From Devosia litorisediminis (lineage in GTDB: Bacteria > Pseudomonadota > Alphaproteobacteria > Rhizobiales > Devosiaceae): a DNA stretch of 64,000 nt. The position numbers and the translations under genes were made by a program. Location of the stretch: assembly GCF_018334155.1 (NCBI RefSeq), contig NZ_JAGXTP010000001.1:558001-622000 (forward strand), read 5' to 3'. Positions 16,785 through 25,499 of this stretch are shown here, one piece after another (the first letter of the stretch is position 1; each line of letters opens with the position of its first letter). Below the pieces are notes generated by a model. The model saw only the letters and a program-made list of their open reading frames with translations. It did not search any database and was not told where the DNA came from.

Positions 16785-17672
16785 ATGGACACGTTGACCA
16801 GCCTGCGGGTGTTCGTGGCTGTCGCCGATTTACGAAGTTTTTCGGCAGCTTCGGCGCGCCTGGAGATGTCCGCGGCGATGACCAGCAAGCATGTGCAAGC
16901 GCTGGAGCGCCGGGTGGGCGCACGACTGCTCAATCGCAACAGCCGCAATGTGGGGCTGACCGAAGCCGGGGTCACCTATCTGGCCAGCGTGCGGGTCATG
17001 CTGGATGGGCTGGATGATGTGGAGGCGCGGATCGGTGATGCGACGGTGGTGCCGCGGGGTGATTTGAAGATCAGCCTGCCGGTGTGGATGGCCAATGCGC
17101 GGTTCGTGGCTGCACTGGCGGAATATCAGCGCACCTATACTGAGGTCGTGCTCGACCTCGATCTGGAAGGGCGCATGGTTAATATGGTCGAAGAAGGGTT
17201 CGATCTGGCCCTGCGCGGTGCCCGTATGCTGGATGAGGGTCTGATTGCGCGCAAGCTGACCGATATTGGCTTCCATCTCGTCGCCAGTTCGGAATTGCTC
17301 GAGCGCGTCGGGCGGCCTGAAAAGCTGCAGGATTTGGTGGGCATGCCGTTATTGGCCTACGGCCCGGTGGCAGGTTCGGGTCTGGTGCCGTTCGAACAGA
17401 ACGGAGAAACGGTCGAGGTGCGGTTTGTACCGGTCATGCGCAGTGCCAATGAGACCATGCTGCTGGAGGCTGCGCGGGCGGGCATGGGCTTTGCCATCTC
17501 ACCGGACCTGATGATCGACCAGGACCTGAAACAGGGCTCGCTGGAGCGAGTGTTGCCCGAGCAGGTCCGGCTGACCGGGCCGCTTTATGCGGTCTATCCC
17601 AATCGCAGCTATCTACCGGCCAAGGTGCGCACTTTCCTTGATCACATGGTGGCCAAGGGCGTGTTCGCCTAG
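16785..17672 (+). CDS. LysR-family transcriptional regulator (divergent from doxX)
   Basis: 295 residues from the ATG at 16785, which has AAAGGA at a 7-base spacing; an ATG six bases earlier lacks spacing. The N-terminal HTH (about 1-60) includes LRVFVAVADLRSFSAASARL and MTSKHVQALERRVGARLLNR. The C-terminal part (about 90-290) is a periplasmic-binding-like effector domain, beginning with GDLKISLPVWMANARFV. It belongs to the AaeR/PecT-like subgroup common in proteobacteria. Its divergent position predicts control of the DoxX-VOC unit. Quinones or aromatics are the inferred effectors. Confidence 0.92.
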   Translation: MDTLTSLRVFVAVADLRSFSAASARLEMSAAMTSKHVQALERRVGARLLNRNSRNVGLTEAGVTYLASVRVMLDGLDDVEARIGDATVVPRGDLKISLPVWMANARFVAALAEYQRTYTEVVLDLDLEGRMVNMVEEGFDLALRGARMLDEGLIARKLTDIGFHLVASSELLERVGRPEKLQDLVGMPLLAYGPVAGSGLVPFEQNGETVEVRFVPVMRSANETMLLEAARAGMGFAISPDLMIDQDLKQGSLERVLPEQVRLTGPLYAVYPNRSYLPAKVRTFLDHMVAKGVFA

Positions 17673-17676
17673 CGGC

Positions 17677-18606
17677 TCAGCGACGGCGTTTGCGGAAGGA
17701 GGCGTCGGGGGTGCCGGTGAAGCAGCCGAGGACATGCGGATAGGTCTGGGTGACCACATAGCCATAGACACCGTCCTGAACCATGCCGTTGCAGGCATCC
17801 AGATCGCCAAGGCCTTCGACATATTCCCAATCGTCAATGAAGGTGCCGTCATGGGTGCCGCCGGGGCCGCCGCTACGTTCTCCGGTCTTGAGGCGGTAGC
17901 TGGTGGTAGCAGCGCGGATGGTGCCATTGTCGCTGATGTAGCTGCCGAAAATGGGAAAGCCGTCGGCAGAAAAGCCGATTACCGGCGAGGCCTGGGTTGG
18001 GTTGTCCTGCTCGAACAGGGCCATGGGGTTGCCGTGATAATGGTAAGTGCCATCGGGTTGGGTGTGGGCATTGTGTTCGTCGGCGCCGAAATTGCTGGAG
18101 CCGCCCATCGGATCGTAGCGATAGGGCGCTTTGATGTCGTTGCAGCCGATATTGCCATCGCCGACGCCAAAGCATCCGGCGGCGAGCAGGTCGAGCTTGA
18201 CCCCGTTGAGGAAGACCGCGTTGTCGTACATCAGGCTGAGCGGTGTGGGACTGGCGGCCGCAGCAGGATTGGCGGGGATGGTGTAGGTCTGGTTCTGCGT
18301 GCTGAAACGTGTGGCGAAGCGGCCCGTAGCGTTAAAATCGTGGTTGGGCACGGCATTGGAGGCGATGGTGCAGGTGGTTTCGTTAGCCATGATCTCGATG
18401 GCAGCGTCGAAGGTCTGTCTATTCTGTATGTCGGTGGCCTGTGCCGAATAGGTATTGGCGTAACCCAGACAATTGGCCGATCGCTCGGTCAAGAGCGCAT
18501 TGGTGATCTCTTCATGCCCCGACGCACTTCCCATGCCTGTTGTCAGGGTCAGCATCGCCAGTACTGCGACGGCGCCGCGACAGGCAAGGGGCTGAGTTGT
18601 GCGCAT
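17677..18606 (-). CDS. Secreted YHYH-domain protein
   Basis: 309 residues. The signal peptide (MRTTQPLACRGAVAVLAML to about residue 30, SASG-HEE) directs export. The name-giving motif appears as GTYHYHGNP, preceded by GADEHNAHTQPDG and followed by PVIGFSADGFPIFGSYI and a glycine-rich GGPGGTHDGTFIDDWEYV segment. This matches the YHYH family, whose members are secreted, histidine-rich and of unknown function, with metal binding suspected. Cysteines at LLAAGCFGVGDGNIGCND and later could form disulfides. It converges on the LysR gene with a four-base gap. The start has AGGAG upstream. A stem-loop at 18639-18669 separates it from the upstream reductase gene. Confidence 0.85.
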   Translation of the reverse strand: MRTTQPLACRGAVAVLAMLTLTTGMGSASGHEEITNALLTERSANCLGYANTYSAQATDIQNRQTFDAAIEIMANETTCTIASNAVPNHDFNATGRFATRFSTQNQTYTIPANPAAAASPTPLSLMYDNAVFLNGVKLDLLAAGCFGVGDGNIGCNDIKAPYRYDPMGGSSNFGADEHNAHTQPDGTYHYHGNPMALFEQDNPTQASPVIGFSADGFPIFGSYISDNGTIRAATTSYRLKTGERSGGPGGTHDGTFIDDWEYVEGLGDLDACNGMVQDGVYGYVVTQTYPHVLGCFTGTPDASFRKRRR

Positions 18607-18638
18607 GGGAGATCTCCTGATTGAGTCAGTCTGGATGC

Positions 18639-18669
18639 CACCAAGGCGCCTGGCAAGAGCGCCTTGGTG
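18639..18669 (-). terminator. Stem-loop after the HIBADH-like gene
   Basis: CACCAAGGCGC (18639-18649) pairs perfectly with GCGCCTTGGTG (18659-18669) around a 9-nt loop. It lies eight bases beyond the stop of the minus-strand reductase gene. There is no U-tract, so it may be a weak terminator or a processing barrier ahead of the YHYH gene. Confidence 0.5.
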
Positions 18670-18676
18670 TGGGTAC

Positions 18677-19543
18677 TCAGCCGTCGGGCAGGGTCTTGAT
18701 GACGGCGGTCAGTTGTTCGTGGGCGAGGCCCTGCTGGATAGCGGCAGCGAAGCGGGCGCGGACCTGTTCGGATACCGGGGCGTGAGCAGGTCCACCGGCC
18801 GCGCTGACGGCATAGCCGAGGTCCTTTTCGACCAGTTCGACTGGAAAGAGCGGTGGTGTATCGCCCTTGAGCATGAGTTCGCCAGCGACGCGGGCTGCAG
18901 GAGAGCAGGCGGGGGTGGCGCCTATGATGGCAAGACAACTAGCCGCATCGAGGCCCTGGCGGGGCAGCATGCTGACCAGTTCGGCCATGACAGCAGTCTG
19001 GGTGGCGTAGAGCGTATTGACGGCAAGCTTTATGGCCATAGCAGCGCCGTCGGGACCGGCGGGGTGAATGGTGCCGCCCATGGCGGACAGAATTGGCTTT
19101 GCCCGCGCCAGAGCTTCATCGGTGCCGCCGGCAAAGAAAATGAGACTGCCCGCTTCGGCCTGAGGGCGCGAACCGGCCACAGGGGCGTCCATGAACTGCA
19201 GACCATGCCTGGTTGCCACATCTGCCAGATGGCGGAGGTGCTCAAGGCTGAGCGTAGAGCACTCAATGGCCAGCGCAGACTTGTCCATGCCGGCAAAGAC
19301 GCCGGTTTGAGGATCTGTCCACACTTGCGCCGAGGCTGCGTCGTCGCGCAACATGGTGAGCACAAATTCCGCGCCCCGAGCAGCGTCGTGTGGGGTGGCC
19401 GAAATATTGGCACCCTTTTCGGCCAAAGGCGCGCAACGGGCAGCGGTCCTGTTCCAGACCGTGACCGCGTGCCCCGCGTCGAGGAGGTTCGCGGCCATGC
19501 GCGTGCCCATGGCGCCAAGGCCAAGAAAAGCAATATTGGCCAT
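18677..19543 (-). CDS. NAD(P)-dependent beta-hydroxyacid dehydrogenase (3-hydroxyisobutyrate dehydrogenase family)
   Basis: 288 residues from the ATG at 19543, with GGAGG seven bases upstream. The Rossmann fold opens with IAFLGLGAMGTRMAANLLDAGH. Other family signatures are FMDAPVAGSRPQAEAGSLIFFAGG (substrate-binding serine and glycines) and AMAIKLAVNTLYA with the catalytic lysine. These enzymes oxidise 3-hydroxy acids or reduce semialdehydes; some act as glyoxylate or succinic semialdehyde reductases. The start overlaps the stop of the glutathione transferase gene by one base (TGATG), so the two are translationally coupled and may act on the same reactive aldehyde or glutathione adduct. The exact substrate is not readable. 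Confidence 0.9.
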   Translation of the reverse strand: MANIAFLGLGAMGTRMAANLLDAGHAVTVWNRTAARCAPLAEKGANISATPHDAARGAEFVLTMLRDDAASAQVWTDPQTGVFAGMDKSALAIECSTLSLEHLRHLADVATRHGLQFMDAPVAGSRPQAEAGSLIFFAGGTDEALARAKPILSAMGGTIHPAGPDGAAMAIKLAVNTLYATQTAVMAELVSMLPRQGLDAASCLAIIGATPACSPAARVAGELMLKGDTPPLFPVELVEKDLGYAVSAAGGPAHAPVSEQVRARFAAAIQQGLAHEQLTAVIKTLPDG

Positions 19544-20229
19544 CAAAGTGCCTCCGCATAATTCTGCGGGAACAAGGCGCGCATGGTGTCCTCATCGAAA
19601 GCCTGTTTGACACTGAGATGATCACCAGCGTGCCGAGCTCTGTCGGCGGCTGGGCGCGCGTTGATGGTTGCGCACCAGCGGGTCAAGGCGGGCCAACGAT
19701 GCCCGCCATCTTCCCCATATACCAAGCCATTACGCACGGCAAAATCGACCCAACCCCAGGCCGCCATGTCAGCGATTGTGTAGTCAGACCCGGCTAGCCA
19801 CGGGGTCAGTGTCAGGTGCTTGTCCAGCACGGAGAAATGGCGTTCCAGTTCGCGCGCGTAGCGGTTGGTGGCGTAAGCGCTGTCGGTGTGAATGTTGAGG
19901 AAATGAAATGCCTGACCACAAAACGGGCCCAGGCCCGACGCGACAAACATCAGCCAGGAGAGCATTTGGGGGCGTGACCTGGCGTCGCCGTTGAACTGCT
20001 CCGCCCGGTCAGCCAGCCAGAGCAGTATGGCCGTTGAATCAAAGATGACCACGTCACCCTCAATAATGGCCGGGACTTTGCCATTGGGGTTGATGCGGCG
20101 AAACTCGGGTGTGTGCTGGGCGCCATCCCAGATGTCGGTGGCGACCACCTCATAGGGGTGTGCGAGTTCTTCGAGGAGCAGGGCGACTTTCGTCGGGTTT
20201 GGTGTGTTGTGATAAAATAGCTTGAGCAT
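19543..20229 (-). CDS. Glutathione S-transferase, Nu-class-like
   Basis: 228 residues from the ATG at 20229 behind GCAAGGAGG. Longer frames extend into unrelated sequence. The thioredoxin-fold N-terminal domain (1-80) begins MLKLFYHNTPNPTKVALLLEE and has NPNGKVPAI and FDSTAILLWLADR, matching the glutathione-binding cis-proline and acidic-Ser pair. The helical C-terminal domain contains a hydrophobic core with ADMAAWGWVDFA, the conserved N-capping motif. The NTP-N start resembles YfcG/YghU, which reduce disulfides with bound glutathione. It forms a two-gene unit with the dehydrogenase and is divergent from a LysR regulator 92 bp away. Confidence 0.9.
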   Translation of the reverse strand: MLKLFYHNTPNPTKVALLLEELAHPYEVVATDIWDGAQHTPEFRRINPNGKVPAIIEGDVVIFDSTAILLWLADRAEQFNGDARSRPQMLSWLMFVASGLGPFCGQAFHFLNIHTDSAYATNRYARELERHFSVLDKHLTLTPWLAGSDYTIADMAAWGWVDFAVRNGLVYGEDGGHRWPALTRWCATINARPAADRARHAGDHLSVKQAFDEDTMRALFPQNYAEAL

Positions 20230-20321
20230 GTGAACCTCCTTGCAAGGTAGGTCACATTGATGGATTATTCCGCTGACAAGCTGTAGGTGGGTATTTCTGC
20301 TATGACTTATCTGGTTTTCAG

Positions 20322-21200
20322 ATGAATGACCGACTGCTGGCGTTGCGCGTGTTCTGCCGCGTCGCCCGTCTGGGAAGCTTTTCGCAGGCGGGTCGTGCTT
20401 TGAATCTGTCGCAGTCATCGACATCGCGGATCGTGTCGGAACTGGAGCGTGAGCTGGGCGTGACGCTACTAACGCGCACGACGCGGGCGGTTGCGTTGAC
20501 TGAAGCGGGTGCCGACTATCTGGAACGGGCAGAGCGCATCCTGGATGCGATGGAGGAGGCCGACCATGCTGTGCGGGGCGATGGGCGGCTGACCGGGCGG
20601 CTGCGTATCGGACTGTCGAGCAGCTTTGGTCTGCGCAAGGTGGTGCCGAGACTGGCTGAATTCATGGCGCGCCATGAAACACTGACAGTAGATCTGGCTG
20701 TTTCGGACAGCCATCAGGACCTGGTCAGCGAGGGGATCGACATTGCGTTTCGCCTGGGCGCGCTGGTCGACAGCACTACGCTGGTTCGCAAACTGGGCGA
20801 GACGCCGCGCATTCTGGCGGCCTCGCCGGACTATCTTGCGTCCCGTCCGACGATTGTCACGCCGCATGATCTGGCAGCGCATGAATTGATCGTGGGGCCG
20901 GGCGTCGTGCCGCAGGAGCTGAACTTTCAGTGCGGTGGCGAGAGAATAACCATCCGTGCTTCGGGCCGTACGACCTGCATCGCCAATGAAGGCGCGACTG
21001 CCGCGGCACGAGCCGGGCTGGGGATAACCGTATCCTCTATCTGGGGTGTTGAGGCCGAGATCGCGAGCGGACAACTGGTGCAGGTGCTGGCGGGATGGCA
21101 CGTGGGCAATGTCGCGCTGCATGCGGTGTTTCCTCCCGGGCGCCAACCCAGACCGGCGGCACGAGCGCTTGCCGATCTGTTCGTCGGGCAGCGCCTCTAG
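20322..21200 (+). CDS. LysR-family transcriptional regulator (divergent from GST unit)
   Basis: 292 residues. The HTH (1-60) reads LRVFCRVARLGSFSQAGRAL, then STSRIVSELERELGVTLLTRTTR. The effector domain begins about residue 90 with GRLRIGLSSSFG. It starts with ATG at 20322; no strong ribosome site was seen, as in many LysR genes. The divergent arrangement predicts that it controls the glutathione transferase-dehydrogenase pair, probably in response to an electrophile. It is about 30% similar in pattern to the other LysR gene of the window but clearly separate. Confidence 0.91.
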   Translation: MNDRLLALRVFCRVARLGSFSQAGRALNLSQSSTSRIVSELERELGVTLLTRTTRAVALTEAGADYLERAERILDAMEEADHAVRGDGRLTGRLRIGLSSSFGLRKVVPRLAEFMARHETLTVDLAVSDSHQDLVSEGIDIAFRLGALVDSTTLVRKLGETPRILAASPDYLASRPTIVTPHDLAAHELIVGPGVVPQELNFQCGGERITIRASGRTTCIANEGATAAARAGLGITVSSIWGVEAEIASGQLVQVLAGWHVGNVALHAVFPPGRQPRPAARALADLFVGQRL

Positions 21201-21246
21201 GGTTGTATTGGAGTGAGTCAGACACCCACGCCTGGTGACGTGATGT

Positions 21247-21261
21247 GCTTGTCAAACAAGC
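21247..21261. promoter_or_regulatory. Inverted repeat GCTTGT-CAA-ACAAGC upstream of the MFS gene
   Basis: Perfect 6-bp arms with a 3-bp centre, 50 bp before the MFS start codon. It has the same TTGTC-x-AACAA form as the palindrome at 1855-1871. It may be an operator, but the regulator is unknown. Confidence 0.4.
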
Positions 21262-21310
21262 GTGGCTGGCTCAAGACAGGGGGTCTTCGTTCTGCTGCTG
21301 AGGAGCCAAA

Positions 21311-22936
21311 ATGCCCGATAGACCGTCCATGCTGGCGCCGTTTCGGCATGAGACGTTCCGCCTGCTGTGGATTGCCACGCTGATGAGCAATCTGGGTGGG
21401 CTGGTGCAGTCGGTGGGTGCCGGCTGGATGATGACCACGCTGACGGACAGCCACAATATGGTGGCGCTGGTGCAGGCCTCAACGACACTGCCGATCATGA
21501 TCTTTTCGATCGCTGCGGGGGCACTGGCGGACAATTTTGACCGGCGCATCGTGATGATCATTGCCCAGAGTGGGATGGCAGTGGTCTCGCTGCTGCTGGC
21601 AGTTCTCGCCTTTATGGGGCTGATGAGCCCATGGCTGCTGCTGGGGCTGACCTTTCTGATCGGGGCTGGGACAGCGTTGTTCAATCCCTCCTGGCAGGCC
21701 TCGATGGGCGATATCGTGCCGCGCAGCGATCTGGCGGGCGCGGTAACGCTGAATGCCATGGGTTTCAATATGATGCGCAGCATCGGCCCGGCGGTGGGCG
21801 GGCTGATCGTGGCGCTGGCGGGGGCGGCGGCGGCGTTCGCACTCAATGCCGTGACCTATGTGCCGCTGATCTTCTCGTTGCTGCGCTGGAAGCCGGAGCG
21901 GCCGCCGAACCGGTTGCCGCGCGAGGATTTCGGTAGCGCCATTCTGGCAGGCATTCGTTACGTGTCGCTGTCGCCCAACTTAACCACAGTGCTGTTTCGC
22001 AGCTTTTTGTTTGGTCTGTCTGCCATCGTCGTGCTGGCGCTGCTGCCATCAGTGGCGGACGAATATGTCGGCGGCGGTGCGCTGGTCTATGGCACGCTGC
22101 TGGGCAGTTTCGGGGTAGGGGCGATTGGGGGGGCGTTCATCAATGGCCGGGTGCGCGAGCGCTATAGCAATGAGTGGATCGTGCGGTTTGCCTGTGTCGG
22201 CTTCGCGTTGAGTTGCGTGGGGCTTGGGTTCAGCCGTGATGTATTTCTCAGCCATATCGTGCTGCTGCCAGCGGGTGCCTGCTGGGTGCTGACGATGAGC
22301 CTGTTCAATGTATCGATACAGCTGTCATCGCCGCGCTGGGTGGTTGGGCGTGCCCTGTCGCTGTATCAGACGGCAACATTTGGCGGCATGGCAATGGGCA
22401 GCTGGCTGTGGGGCATCAACGCTGATGCGGTGGGGTTGGACTGGTCACTGGCGACGGCGGCGCTGGTTCTACTGGTCTGCGCGCTGGTGGGGTTCAGGCT
22501 GCCGCTGCCACAGTTTGAATCGCGCGACCTCAATCCGCTCAACACCTTTAACGAGCCGGTGCTGCGGCTGGATCTGACGCCACGCAGCGGGCCAATCATG
22601 GTGATGGTGGATTATCGTATAGCCCAAGAGGACATCCCGCAGTTTCTGGCGCTGATGACCGAGCGGCGCAAGGTGCGGTTGCGGGACGGGGCGCGGCAAT
22701 GGGCGCTACTGCGTGATCTCGAGTTGCCCGATCTTTGGGTCGAGAGTTACCACGTGCCGACCTGGGTAGATTATGTGCGGCACAATCTGCGGCGCACCAA
22801 GGCGGATGCGGAGAACTTTCAAGCACTGCGGACTTTGCATCAGGGCGATGCGCCGCCGCGCGTGCACCGGATGATCGAGCGGCAGACGGTGCCACTGGAT
22901 GACGAGACGCCGTTGCGGGGCACGCCGGAAGTCTAG
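21311..22936 (+). CDS. MFS_3-family transporter with C-terminal cytosolic extension
   Basis: 541 residues. The first 400 or so form 12 membrane segments of a major-facilitator exporter, beginning with FRLLWIATLMSNLGGLVQSVGAGWMM and containing the family loop NPSWQASMGDIVPRSDLAGAVTLN after segment 4. Residues from about 415 to 541 form a soluble module starting VMVDYRIAQEDIPQFLALMTERRKVRLRDGA, resembling a dimeric antibiotic-monooxygenase-like fold. This two-part architecture is known in the MFS_3 family, which includes EntS-like siderophore exporters. The substrate here is unknown. The start has GAGGAGCCAAA upstream. It ends before two palindromes at 22959-23035. Confidence 0.88.
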   Translation: MPDRPSMLAPFRHETFRLLWIATLMSNLGGLVQSVGAGWMMTTLTDSHNMVALVQASTTLPIMIFSIAAGALADNFDRRIVMIIAQSGMAVVSLLLAVLAFMGLMSPWLLLGLTFLIGAGTALFNPSWQASMGDIVPRSDLAGAVTLNAMGFNMMRSIGPAVGGLIVALAGAAAAFALNAVTYVPLIFSLLRWKPERPPNRLPREDFGSAILAGIRYVSLSPNLTTVLFRSFLFGLSAIVVLALLPSVADEYVGGGALVYGTLLGSFGVGAIGGAFINGRVRERYSNEWIVRFACVGFALSCVGLGFSRDVFLSHIVLLPAGACWVLTMSLFNVSIQLSSPRWVVGRALSLYQTATFGGMAMGSWLWGINADAVGLDWSLATAALVLLVCALVGFRLPLPQFESRDLNPLNTFNEPVLRLDLTPRSGPIMVMVDYRIAQEDIPQFLALMTERRKVRLRDGARQWALLRDLELPDLWVESYHVPTWVDYVRHNLRRTKADAENFQALRTLHQGDAPPRVHRMIERQTVPLDDETPLRGTPEV

Positions 22937-22958
22937 GAATCTAGGCAACAAATCGACA

Positions 22959-22981
22959 CCCCTCGGGTTTGACCTGAGGGG
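22959..22981. repeat. Palindromic element 1 (CCCCTCGGGT...ACCTGAGGGG)
   Basis: 10-bp arms with one mismatch and a TTG-containing loop, between convergent genes. It resembles the second palindrome 32 bp further on. Dispersed CCTCGGG-type palindromes are common in Hyphomicrobiales intergenic regions, and this may be a copy. It could also act as a bidirectional terminator. Confidence 0.5.
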
Positions 22982-23012
22982 ATCGTGCTTGCGGGCAAAG
23001 GGATAGTGTAGA

Positions 23013-23035
23013 GCCCTCGGGTCAGGCCCGAGGGC
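23013..23035. repeat. Palindromic element 2 (GCCCTCGGG-TCAGG-CCCGAGGGC)
   Basis: Perfect 9-bp arms around TCAGG, ending 25 bp before the phoB stop codon. It is related in sequence to element 1, giving a REP-like pair in the convergent mfs/phoB gap. Confidence 0.55.
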
Positions 23036-23060
23036 GACGCGCAGTGGCTGGCTGCCTGCT

Positions 23061-23762
23061 TCAAGCGACCTGGGCGAAGCGTTCGTCGAAGGCGTAGCCG
23101 GCCCCGCGCACGGTGCGGATGGGGTCGGTTTCGCGGCCACGATTGATGGCGCGGCGGAGGCGGCCGATATGGACGTCCACGGTGCGTTCATCGACATAGA
23201 CGTCGTTGCCCCAGACGCCGTCGAGCAATTGCTCGCGTGAATAGACCCGGCCGGGATGGCGCATCAGATATTCAAGCAGGCGGTATTCGGTGGGCCCCAG
23301 ATGCACGTCGCGCGCGGCGCGGCGGACACGATGGGTGGTGCGGTCGAGTTCGAGATCGCCAACCTTGAGGGCGGCCGTGACCAGATTAGGGTTGGCGCGG
23401 CGCAGCAGGGCATGGATGCGGGCGACCAGTTCGGGGACCGAGAAGGGTTTGACCACGTAGTCATCGGCGCCGGTGGCCAGACCGCGGACGCGCTCTTCTT
23501 CCTCACCGCGGGCGGTGAGCATGATGATCGGGACGCGGGCGGTTTCCTCACGGGCGCGCAGGCGGCGGCACAGCTCGATGCCTGAGATTTCGGGCAGCAT
23601 CCAATCGAGCAGGATCAAATCGGGCAGCTTGTCCTGAATGGCGTGGGTGGCTTCGTCACCGGTTTCAGCGGTGACGACGCGAAAGCCTTCGGCCTCAAGA
23701 TTGTAGCGCAGCAGGATGGCGATATCGCCTTCGTCTTCGACTACGAGGATGGTGGCGGGCAT
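23061..23762 (-). CDS. phoB: Phosphate regulon response regulator PhoB
   Basis: 233 residues from the ATG at 23762; the upstream open frame crosses a repeat and is not coding. The receiver domain (1-120) has E9-D10, D53 in LILLDWMLP, T83 and K105, the same positions as in known PhoB proteins. The OmpR-type winged helix (about 135-230) ends with RTVRGAGYAFDE and has the recognition helix DVYVDERTVDVHIGRLRRAI. It binds Pho boxes when phosphorylated under phosphate limitation, including the one before pstS. It is the last gene of the operon pstS-C-A-B-phoU-phoB. The kinase PhoR is not in the window. Confidence 0.96.
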   Translation of the reverse strand: MPATILVVEDEGDIAILLRYNLEAEGFRVVTAETGDEATHAIQDKLPDLILLDWMLPEISGIELCRRLRAREETARVPIIMLTARGEEEERVRGLATGADDYVVKPFSVPELVARIHALLRRANPNLVTAALKVGDLELDRTTHRVRRAARDVHLGPTEYRLLEYLMRHPGRVYSREQLLDGVWGNDVYVDERTVDVHIGRLRRAINRGRETDPIRTVRGAGYAFDERFAQVA

Positions 23763-23818
23763 TGCTTGCTCCGGTCGTTCTTGCACCACGCCTGGGTGCG
23801 AGTGGCTCCACCCTTCAG

Positions 23819-23838
23819 CCTCCCCCATCAAGGGGAGG
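23819..23838. repeat. Short palindrome CCTCCCC-N6-GGGGAGG between phoU and phoB
   Basis: 7-bp perfect arms in the 100-bp phoU-phoB gap. The CCTCCCC...GGGGAGG type is another dispersed intergenic palindrome seen in Hyphomicrobiales. It may shape processing of the operon mRNA. Confidence 0.5.
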
Positions 23839-23862
23839 TGCAGTGCGGTGGATATATCTGGA

Positions 23863-24564
23863 TCAGGCCTTGATCTGGGTGCGCTGCAGTTCCTCGACAT
23901 CGCTCGAGAGCTGCTTGCCGGTCTGCAGGTAATAGGCACGTTCAGCAATATTGGTGGCGTGGTCGCCGATGCGTTCCAGGCTCTTGGCGCAGAACAGCAG
24001 ATGGGTGCAGGGCGTGATGTTGCGTGGATCTTCCATCATGTAGGTGAGCAGTTCGCGGAACAGCGAGGTGTACATGGCGTCCACCTCGTCATCGCGGTTG
24101 CACACCTGAATGGCGCCTTCGGCATCGCGGCTGGAGTAGGCGTCCAGCGATTCCTTGATCTGGCGCAGCACCAGTGCGGTCATGTTGCGCACGCCATTGT
24201 AGAAGGTGGGCTGCAGGTTCAGCCCCTCGATCTTGAGCGAGCGGCGGGCAAGCTGCTTGGCCATGTCGCCGACGCGTTCAAGATCGGAAGCAACGTGAAT
24301 GGCCGTGATGATGGAGCGCAGATCGGACGCCATGGGCTGGCGGCGGGCGATCATGGAAACGGCCATATCGTCGATCTTGCGCTGCATGTCGTCAATGCGC
24401 TGATCGGCGATGATGGTCAGATCGGCCAGTTCGCGATCGAGCTTGAGCAGGGCCTTGGTGCCGTTTTCGATGGCGACTTCGACCTGGCCACCCATCTCGG
24501 CGATGGTCTGGGCGAGGGCGACAAGTTCGTCATTGTAGGAAGAGACGATATGTTCGGGGGCCAT
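23863..24564 (-). CDS. phoU: Phosphate transport regulator PhoU
   Basis: 233 residues from the ATG at 24564, with AGAGGA upstream. It is composed of two similar three-helix bundles. The metal-binding acidic motifs appear as DDMQRKIDDM and DDEVDAMYTSLF, and each repeat has a basic E/D-RVGDMAK or ERIGDHATN segment. PhoU restrains PhoR-PhoB signalling and modulates the Pst transporter when phosphate is sufficient. It lies 74 bp after pstB in the same operon. Length and motif order match the family. Confidence 0.96.
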   Translation of the reverse strand: MAPEHIVSSYNDELVALAQTIAEMGGQVEVAIENGTKALLKLDRELADLTIIADQRIDDMQRKIDDMAVSMIARRQPMASDLRSIITAIHVASDLERVGDMAKQLARRSLKIEGLNLQPTFYNGVRNMTALVLRQIKESLDAYSSRDAEGAIQVCNRDDEVDAMYTSLFRELLTYMMEDPRNITPCTHLLFCAKSLERIGDHATNIAERAYYLQTGKQLSSDVEELQRTQIKA

Positions 24565-24638
24565 GGTGTTCCTCTGGACCTGTGACGTGGCGCGACCGGC
24601 CCGCAAAAACCGGACGCCAGAGCGGGTGGGGCGCCGGA

Positions 24639-25499
24639 CTAGCCGATGCGGCCCATGATGTAGTCCTGGGTCTGTTTGTGGACCGGGTTGGTGAAGATGT
24701 CTTCGGTGACGCCTTCCTCAATCAGGTTGCCCAGGTGGAAGAAAGCCGTGCGCTGGCTGACGCGGGCGGCCTGCTGCATGGAGTGGGTGACGATCACAAT
24801 GGTGTAGTTTTCACGCAATTCATCGATCAGCTCTTCGATGATGGCGGTGGCGATGGGATCAAGTGCCGAGCAGGGCTCGTCCATCAGGATCACTTCAGGG
24901 CCAACCGCAATGGCGCGGGCGATGCACAGGCGCTGCTGCTGACCACCGGACAGGCCGGTGCCTGGCTCATTGAGGCGATCCTTGACCTCTTCGAACAGGC
25001 CCGCCTTGCGCAGGGACGACACCACGATTTCATCAAGGTCGGTCTTGGATTTGGCGATGCCGTGGATCTTGGGACCGTAGGCGACGTTCTCATAAATCGA
25101 TTTGGGGAACGGGTTGGGCTTCTGGAAAACCATGCCGACGCGGGCGCGCAGTTCCACGACGTCCAGATTGGGATCGTAAATATCGTCGCCATCAAGCTTG
25201 ATGGTGCCGCCGACGCGGGCCCCCTCAATGGTGTCGTTCATGCGGTTGATGCAGCGCAGAAAGGTCGACTTGCCGCAGCCCGATGGGCCGATGAAGGAGG
25301 TGACGGCACGATCGGGGATATCGATCGAGATACCGTGCAGGGCCTGTTTGGCGCCGTAGTGGACCGTCACATCGCGGGCGGTGAGACGGATGGGGCGCTC
25401 GAGGGCATCGGTGGGGTTCATGGTGCTGTTCACTGATTGCTGAGTCATCTTAACCTTGCCGGCGACCATATCCATTTGTGCGTTCTCCAGTTCGGTCAT
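24639..25499 (-). CDS. pstB: Phosphate ABC transporter ATP-binding protein PstB
   Basis: 286 residues from an ATG that overlaps the pstA stop as ATGA (25496-25499). Walker A is GPSGCGKST (71-79), signature LSGGQQ (183-188), Walker B VILMDEP (203-209), followed by SALDP and the switch histidine in IVTHSMQQA. It hydrolyses ATP for phosphate uptake through PstC-PstA. The first 30 or so residues precede the ABC domain; an internal ATG at residue 9 also has a ribosome-site-like GGAG, so the N-terminus may be shorter. Confidence 0.97.
   Translation of the reverse strand: MTELENAQMDMVAGKVKMTQQSVNSTMNPTDALERPIRLTARDVTVHYGAKQALHGISIDIPDRAVTSFIGPSGCGKSTFLRCINRMNDTIEGARVGGTIKLDGDDIYDPNLDVVELRARVGMVFQKPNPFPKSIYENVAYGPKIHGIAKSKTDLDEIVVSSLRKAGLFEEVKDRLNEPGTGLSGGQQQRLCIARAIAVGPEVILMDEPCSALDPIATAIIEELIDELRENYTIVIVTHSMQQAARVSQRTAFFHLGNLIEEGVTEDIFTNPVHKQTQDYIMGRIG

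Noticed and set aside
17587..18624. 345-codon open frame on the plus strand
   Set aside because: Mirror frame of the YHYH gene; composition is glycine/alanine/valine-rich without motifs.
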